In this document: positions 7,432-11,194 of the stretch, piece by piece
Layout: each line of letters starts with the position of its first letter
Position numbering within the stretch: the stretch's first letter is position 1
Assembly: GCF_934617235.1 (NCBI RefSeq)
Contig: NZ_CAKTTZ010000060.1
Location: 1-11,194 of the forward strand
Source of the DNA: an uncultured Ellagibacter sp.
GTDB taxonomy: Bacteria > Actinomycetota > Coriobacteriia > Coriobacteriales > Eggerthellaceae
Reading direction: 5' to 3'
DNA length: 11,194 nucleotides
Notes under the pieces: generated by a model
What the model was told of the DNA's origin: nothing
Database searches by the model: none
Seen by the model: only the letters and a program-made list of their open reading frames with translations
Made by a program: the position numbers and the translations under genes

Positions 7432-8127
7432 ATGTCGGAAGAAGAGAAGCCAAAAAAGCGCCGCGGGCGGCCCCGTCGTGATGGTTCGAAAAGCGGGAAC
7501 CAGCGCGAGGAGATAGCCACTGCGGCGATACAACTTTTTTCGCGCCAAGGATATGCGCAGACGACGCTTTCCGAAATAGCTCGAGCAGCGGGACTCGACC
7601 AAAGCTCGATTTACTATTGGTTTTCTGGGAAAGACGACATTTTGCGCCACCTCGTCGACGAAAACCGCTCGTCACTACTCGTGGCTACGGGCATCGGCTC
7701 GTTTCCCGACGACAAACCAGCACAGCTTTTCACCGTTCTGCACGAAGATGTAATGATGCTTTGCCGGCTTCCATTCGACTTTTATGTCCTGGAAGAAGCA
7801 GCAGGAAGCCAACCCGACAACTTCAGGGAGTTCCTCGATGATTACCACGATTTGCGTAAACGGATCGCGAGCATCATCAGGGAGGGAATTTCCGACGGAT
7901 CATTCATTCCCTGCGACGCCGAGGCGGAAGCGGGGCTCATGCTCGCAATGAACGAAGGCGCACAGCATCGCTTTCATCGTGCAAACTTGATAGAAAAGGA
8001 GCCCTTACAGCTCTCGGCAAACGAGGTGGCGGACGTCTGCGCAAGCGCGGAAGTCGCGCGGCTTTTGGCGCATGGCAATGTCGCTTCCGTCCGAAATCGC
8101 GCCCTTGAGCGGGGGTGGACAAGCTGA
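7432..8127 (+). CDS. TetR/AcrR-family transcriptional regulator (divergent from the guanidine-type operon)
   Basis: A 231-233-residue regulator. Its N-terminus carries a basic KKRRGRPRRDG stretch resembling an AT-hook (GRP core). A TetR DNA-binding domain follows, with AAIQLFSRQGYAQTTLSEIA, GLDQSS and IYYWFSGKDDILRHLV, including the recognition-helix region and the conserved Tyr-Tyr-Trp-Phe turn. The remainder is a helical ligand-binding and dimerisation region that I cannot assign to a ligand. Two in-frame ATGs two codons apart (7426 and 7432) are both possible; the AAGGGG upstream fits the second at normal spacing. Its position opposite the operon, with a long inverted repeat between them, makes it the likely local regulator, probably sensing the imported substrate or a metabolite of it (inference). 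Confidence 0.9.
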   Translation: MSEEEKPKKRRGRPRRDGSKSGNQREEIATAAIQLFSRQGYAQTTLSEIARAAGLDQSSIYYWFSGKDDILRHLVDENRSSLLVATGIGSFPDDKPAQLFTVLHEDVMMLCRLPFDFYVLEEAAGSQPDNFREFLDDYHDLRKRIASIIREGISDGSFIPCDAEAEAGLMLAMNEGAQHRFHRANLIEKEPLQLSANEVADVCASAEVARLLAHGNVASVRNRALERGWTS

Positions 8128-8203
8128 GGCGACGCCCAGCGGCGGCGAGGTTACCCGCCCCCTCGCATATGAGCTCAAGGCACCATCACCAAGCCGAAAC
8201 GTA

Positions 8204-8254
8204 AAGCGCCGCCATGCCCTGACCAGGCAGGCAAGGGGCTCTGCCGCAGCGCTT
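8204..8254. terminator. Possible terminator structure between convergent units
   Basis: AAGCGC (8204-8209) and GCGCTT (8249-8254) can pair, enclosing further GC-rich complementary pieces such as GCC/GGC around 8212-8245. Read on the minus strand, after the metal ATPase stop, the structure is followed by TTTACGTTT, a weak U-rich run. On the plus strand it is followed by a looser T-containing stretch. It could end both convergent transcripts. The long interior and imperfect U-tract keep confidence low. Nothing else gene-like is visible in 8128-8260. Confidence 0.3.
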
Positions 8255-8260
8255 AGGACC

Positions 8261-10147
8261 CTATTTTGTCGCCTTCTTGCTTGTCCAACCGAGAAGAAAT
8301 GCGGAGTTCACGATTACAAACACGCTGCCGCAGTTATGAACGAGCGCGCCCGTCACCGGATCGAGCACAGCAACCATGGCAAGCACGATCGCCACAAAGT
8401 TGAGCGTCATGGAGAACGCAAGGTTCGCCTTTATGACGCGCATCATATGCCGGGAGAGTGAAAACAGGTGGCTGAGCTCCCTGATTCCGTCGTCGACAAT
8501 GGCAATGTCCGCAGCGTCAATGGCGATGTCGGACCCCACGCCGCCCATCGCGATGCCGACATAGGCACGTCGTAAGGCGGGCGCATCGTTCACGCCGTCG
8601 CCCACCATAGCAATGCAGCAGCCACTTTTCTCGACGCCTTCAATGTAGGAAAGCTTGTCCTCGGGGCGACAGCTCGCCACCACGTCCGAGATGCCCATCT
8701 TGCTTGCCACGGCACGAGCCGCCGCAGCATTATCGCCCGTCAAAAGCACAGGAGAGATGTTCTCCGCCGCGAGTTCCCCAAGCATTGCCGAGGCCTCGGG
8801 GCGCAGCGTGTCGGAAAGCGCCACCATGCCGCAAGGATCACCATCGACGCCAATGAGAGCCACCGTGCACCCTTCGTTCCCAAAAGCGCTTATCGATGCA
8901 TTATCCCAGGTGCCAATGGGAAATCCCATCTCTCCCATCAAAGCAACGTTACCGACGGCGACGGTATGCCCGCCCACCTGGGCCGAAACGCCGCGACCGG
9001 GAAGCATCTCAAAGCATTCCGGCTCATCGAAGGCGACACCCGCCGACCTTGCGCTTCTCACAACGGCCTTGCCGAGAGGGTGCTCGCTTCGCAGCTCGGC
9101 GGAAGCAATCAGTGAGAACAACCTGTCGGAATCTAAGGGAGAATCGGGCAGGGCGCGCACCTCGACCACATGCGGTTCGCCTTCGGTCAACGTGCCTGTT
9201 TTGTCGAAGGCCACCCTTTGCACGCCGGCAAGCCGTTCAAGCGCGTCGCCTTCCTTCACCAGAAAGCCGTGCTTGGTCGCATTGCCGATAGCCGCCATGA
9301 TGGCAGTGGGGATAGCAAGCACGAGCGAGCAGGGGCAGAACACGACGAGCACAGTAACTGCACGGAGAACCTCGCCAGTAATCAGGAAGACCCCAGCTGC
9401 GGCAACAAGCGCCCCGACAACCACCCACGTCGCCCAGCGATCGGCCGTGCGAACAATCTTCGCCTTGTCCGCACTTGCACTCTGCACCAGACGCGCGATA
9501 CGCTGCATCGACCCGTCCGAACCAGCACGGGTGGCGCGCACGTCGATGGCACCGAATTGGTTCACCGTGCCTGAGCACACCTCATCGCCCACGCGCTTGT
9601 CGACAGGCATCGATTCGCCTGTCATGACCGCCTCGTTTACGCTGGTGACGCCTTGGACGATAACGCCGTCGACGGGAATCGTCTCACCAGGAAGAACGCG
9701 CACGCTCGAACCCGCATCGATGTTCTCGACGGGCACGAGGCTCTCGGCGCCAGCTTCGCCGATGACGCGGGCCTGCGTGGGCGTCATTTCGACCAGGCGC
9801 TCGATGCCCGATCGTGCGCGCGCGACGGTGAGCTCCTCGAGCAGGCCGCCAAGCTGCATGATAAGGGCAACCTCGCCGGCGGCGAAGAATTCCCCAATCG
9901 AAACCGCGGCTATAAGGGCAAGAGAAACCAGAAGGTCTGCCTTTACGTCGTGTTCGGTGATGAGCGCTATGGCTGCCTCAACGACGATGGGGACGCCGCA
10001 CAAAGCAATCGCGACCCAAGCGGGGTCCACAGGTAGCGCGTTTTCCCAGATGAAGCTCGCAATGAGCGCGACAGCGGACACGGCAAGAAAGGCGATGTCC
10101 TTCCTTGTTCCGCCCCATTCGAGCGCGGTTTCAACCTTTTTCAGCAC
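8261..10147 (-). CDS. Heavy-metal-translocating P1B-type ATPase without N-terminal metal-binding domain
   Basis: From the GTG start the protein has 628 residues. It shows an A-domain TGES (176-179), CPCS in the metal-conducting helix (271-274), the phosphorylation motif DKTGT (315-319), the P1B hallmark His-Pro (356-357), LTGDN (469-473) and GDGVNDAP (516-523). About eight membrane helices fit the P1B topology. There is no N-terminal HMA domain or CxxC motif. The last helices contain LDPVTGALVHN and VIVNSAFLL, a pattern shared by several P1B subgroups, so I cannot assign the metal (Zn/Cd, Cu, Mn/Fe or others). It would export metal from the cytoplasm. GTG at 10147 is preferred because AGGAG lies 7 nt upstream; the ATGs at 10165 and 10185 lack a ribosome site. 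It is divergent from a TetR gene. Confidence 0.9.
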   Translation of the reverse strand: MLKKVETALEWGGTRKDIAFLAVSAVALIASFIWENALPVDPAWVAIALCGVPIVVEAAIALITEHDVKADLLVSLALIAAVSIGEFFAAGEVALIMQLGGLLEELTVARARSGIERLVEMTPTQARVIGEAGAESLVPVENIDAGSSVRVLPGETIPVDGVIVQGVTSVNEAVMTGESMPVDKRVGDEVCSGTVNQFGAIDVRATRAGSDGSMQRIARLVQSASADKAKIVRTADRWATWVVVGALVAAAGVFLITGEVLRAVTVLVVFCPCSLVLAIPTAIMAAIGNATKHGFLVKEGDALERLAGVQRVAFDKTGTLTEGEPHVVEVRALPDSPLDSDRLFSLIASAELRSEHPLGKAVVRSARSAGVAFDEPECFEMLPGRGVSAQVGGHTVAVGNVALMGEMGFPIGTWDNASISAFGNEGCTVALIGVDGDPCGMVALSDTLRPEASAMLGELAAENISPVLLTGDNAAAARAVASKMGISDVVASCRPEDKLSYIEGVEKSGCCIAMVGDGVNDAPALRRAYVGIAMGGVGSDIAIDAADIAIVDDGIRELSHLFSLSRHMMRVIKANLAFSMTLNFVAIVLAMVAVLDPVTGALVHNCGSVFVIVNSAFLLGWTSKKATK

Positions 10148-10154
10148 GGTAGTA

Positions 10155-10159
10155 CTCCT
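10155..10159 (-). promoter_or_regulatory. Ribosome binding site deciding the ATPase GTG start
   Basis: On the minus strand AGGAG lies 7 nt before GTG (10147-10145). The in-frame ATG at 10165 sits just upstream of this element and has no ribosome site of its own, so the GTG start is favoured over longer versions. Confidence 0.6.
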
Positions 10160-10160
10160 A

Positions 10161-10209
10161 AACATCGTATAAGATACTGAACACATAATTCGGTATAATC
10201 CACGATGTT
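10161..10209. promoter_or_regulatory. Imperfect inverted repeat, candidate operator/promoter region between ATPase and TetR genes
   Basis: Arms 10161-10177 and 10193-10209 match at 13 of 17 positions in inverted orientation, including a perfect 8-bp outer part AACATCGT / ACGATGTT, with a 15-nt spacer. The right arm contains TATAAT (10194-10199) reading towards the TetR gene, and the left arm contains TATCTT (10176-10171) reading towards the ATPase. The divergent -10 elements therefore appear embedded in mirror-image sites; clear -35 elements are not visible. Such an arrangement suits a repressor controlling both genes. Confidence 0.45.
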
Positions 10210-10351
10210 CGGAAAATGAAGAATCACCTGACGCACGTTGATCGTTAGTATCCACTGGAAGAAAAATGCGCGGTACGGGTCAGCCTCGCGAGAATCGCCC
10301 GATACCGAACGCTTTCGCAAATCTGTCCAGAGACGGAAGGGAAAAGAGCCG

Positions 10352-10912
10352 ATGGAAAAGCAAGCGATGGATAGGCGCCAAAGGAAAACGAGGCAAGCTA
10401 TCTATTCGGCATTCGAGGACCTTATGGCGCATGAGCATTACCGGTCGATCACCGTCGCGCAAATCATCGAGCGCGCCGACATTGGGCGAAGCACCTTCTA
10501 CGCGCACTTCGAAACGAAAGACGACCTGCTCGACCAGATGTGCATCGAGATATTCGAGCATATATTCGAAGGCGTAAACGAGCATTGCACCACGCACGCC
10601 GATCTGCAGGCGGTTGGCCTCGGCGGCGTCCTGACGCATTTACTGTACCATTTGCGAGACACCCATGGCGCTATATGCGGCAAGCTGCTCACTGAAGGCG
10701 AGCCTCATTTCACGACGTACTTCAGAAACGAGCTCGCAGTACTGTTCTCGCGGAAAGTCGACGCATTCCCCGAAGGCGTGCCAGCCGACTACGCGATAGG
10801 GCTGCTCGTCGCTTCATTTTGCCAAACGGTGGTGTGGTGGTTCGAAGCGGGGGCGGCCCAAACACCCGAAACACTCACCTCGTGGTTTCTTTCCACCTTG
10901 AAGATCGACTGA
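10352..10912 (+). CDS. TetR/AcrR-family transcriptional regulator (divergent from metal ATPase)
   Basis: A 186-residue regulator. The DNA-binding domain occupies about 8-62: RKTRQAIYSAFEDLMAHEHY, ITVAQIIERADIGRSTFYAHF and KDDLLDQM, with the GRSTFYAHF recognition helix and turn. The C-terminal part, with LLYHLRDT, ICGKLLTEGEPHF and VVWWFEAG..TPETLTSWFLSTL, resembles the C-terminal domain of DhaS-like TetR proteins, often found beside stress or efflux genes. The open frame runs upstream to a TTG at 10238, but ATG at 10352 fits the usual family length of about 185 residues. The ribosome site is weak (GGAAGG about 12 nt upstream). It probably represses the divergent ATPase gene and itself; the signal, metal or otherwise, is unknown. 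Confidence 0.88.
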   Translation: MEKQAMDRRQRKTRQAIYSAFEDLMAHEHYRSITVAQIIERADIGRSTFYAHFETKDDLLDQMCIEIFEHIFEGVNEHCTTHADLQAVGLGGVLTHLLYHLRDTHGAICGKLLTEGEPHFTTYFRNELAVLFSRKVDAFPEGVPADYAIGLLVASFCQTVVWWFEAGAAQTPETLTSWFLSTLKID

Positions 10913-11190
10913 ACGCAAGGTGAAAGAGAGCTGGCGGGAAGCATCGCCCAATTCGACGCATGAAGAGCTGCTCGAACAAAGGAGCGGAAGGTGCGGGGCT
11001 TGAGATACGCCAACAGCCCCGAGCGGTGCATAAGGTACAATCGAGGCAAGACCACGTTCGAAAGCGACGTGAGGGCGAGCCTGCAAAGCTGTTTGGGTGG
11101 CGGCATATCGTGAAGGAACCTACTGTTTTCAGCTGCCCTCAAGAGACGGCCAGACACGCGTTCGGCACGCGAGAAAGTGGGGAGTAACCA
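10913..11190. other. Intergenic stretch without a supported gene
   Basis: Short frames exist on both strands but resemble no family I recognise, and the longest minus-strand one overlaps the end of the TetR gene. One hairpin is visible: CGGGGCT (10994-11000) pairs with AGCCCCG (11015-11021) around a 14-nt loop, without a following T-run, so it is a poor terminator. I see no tRNA. Confidence 0.4.
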
Positions 11191-11194
11191 ATGG
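11191..11194 (+). CDS. Possible start of a downstream gene (cut by right edge)
   Basis: An ATG at 11191-11193 is preceded by GGGGAG about 7 nt upstream, a good ribosome site. Only one codon and one base are visible, so the product cannot be judged. Confidence 0.3.

Noticed and set aside
8655..10172. 505-residue plus-strand frame opposite the metal ATPase
   Set aside because: The Ser/Thr/Ala/Pro-rich translation is an antisense artefact; the minus strand carries every P-type ATPase motif.
10238..10351. Upstream extension of the second TetR gene
   Set aside because: It would need a TTG start and adds a tail of 38 residues not usual in the family; the ATG at 10352 gives the standard length.
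10789..11157. 122-residue minus-strand frame overlapping the end of the second TetR gene
   Set aside because: It overlaps the TetR 3' end by about 124 nt, shows no recognisable family and lacks a clear ribosome site.

Overview
The window reads as chromosomal DNA of a fairly GC-rich bacterium. G/C-ending codons are common and the intergenic promoters are AT-rich. The gene set (a urea/guanidine carboxylase with two DUF1989 proteins, an SSS symporter, a type III-like glutamine synthetase and TetR regulators) would suit an actinobacterium such as a member of the Eggerthellaceae (Coriobacteriia). That placement is inference; no rRNA or marker gene is present.

Positions 1-7241 are covered by six minus-strand genes with gaps of 16-96 nt, so probably one operon. 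In transcription order they are: a glutamine-synthetase-like gamma-glutamyl ligase (7241-5829), a homoserine-acetyltransferase-fold alpha/beta hydrolase (5781-4711), a sodium:solute symporter (4694-3045), a ~240-residue DUF1989 protein (2948-2229), its ~218-residue paralogue (2199-1543), and the first 489 codons of a biotin-dependent urea/guanidine carboxylase that leaves the left edge. The two DUF1989 proteins next to such a carboxylase match the guanidine assimilation set: guanidine carboxylase, carboxyguanidine deiminase CgdAB and, normally, allophanate hydrolase. The symporter would import the substrate. The ligase and hydrolase are unusual partners and may process a substituted guanidine or amine, or reassimilate the released ammonia.

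A divergent TetR-family gene (7432-8127) faces this operon. The 190-nt gap between them holds a long AT-rich inverted repeat overlapping two divergent promoter-like sequences. I saw no guanidine riboswitch there.

A second unit follows. A P1B-type metal ATPase without an N-terminal metal-binding domain (10147-8261, minus) is divergent from another TetR-family gene (10352-10912). Their shared gap holds an imperfect 17-bp-arm inverted repeat. The two units converge across 8128-8260, which contains a possible terminator. The last 280 bases hold no gene I can support, except a possible start codon at the extreme right edge (11191).
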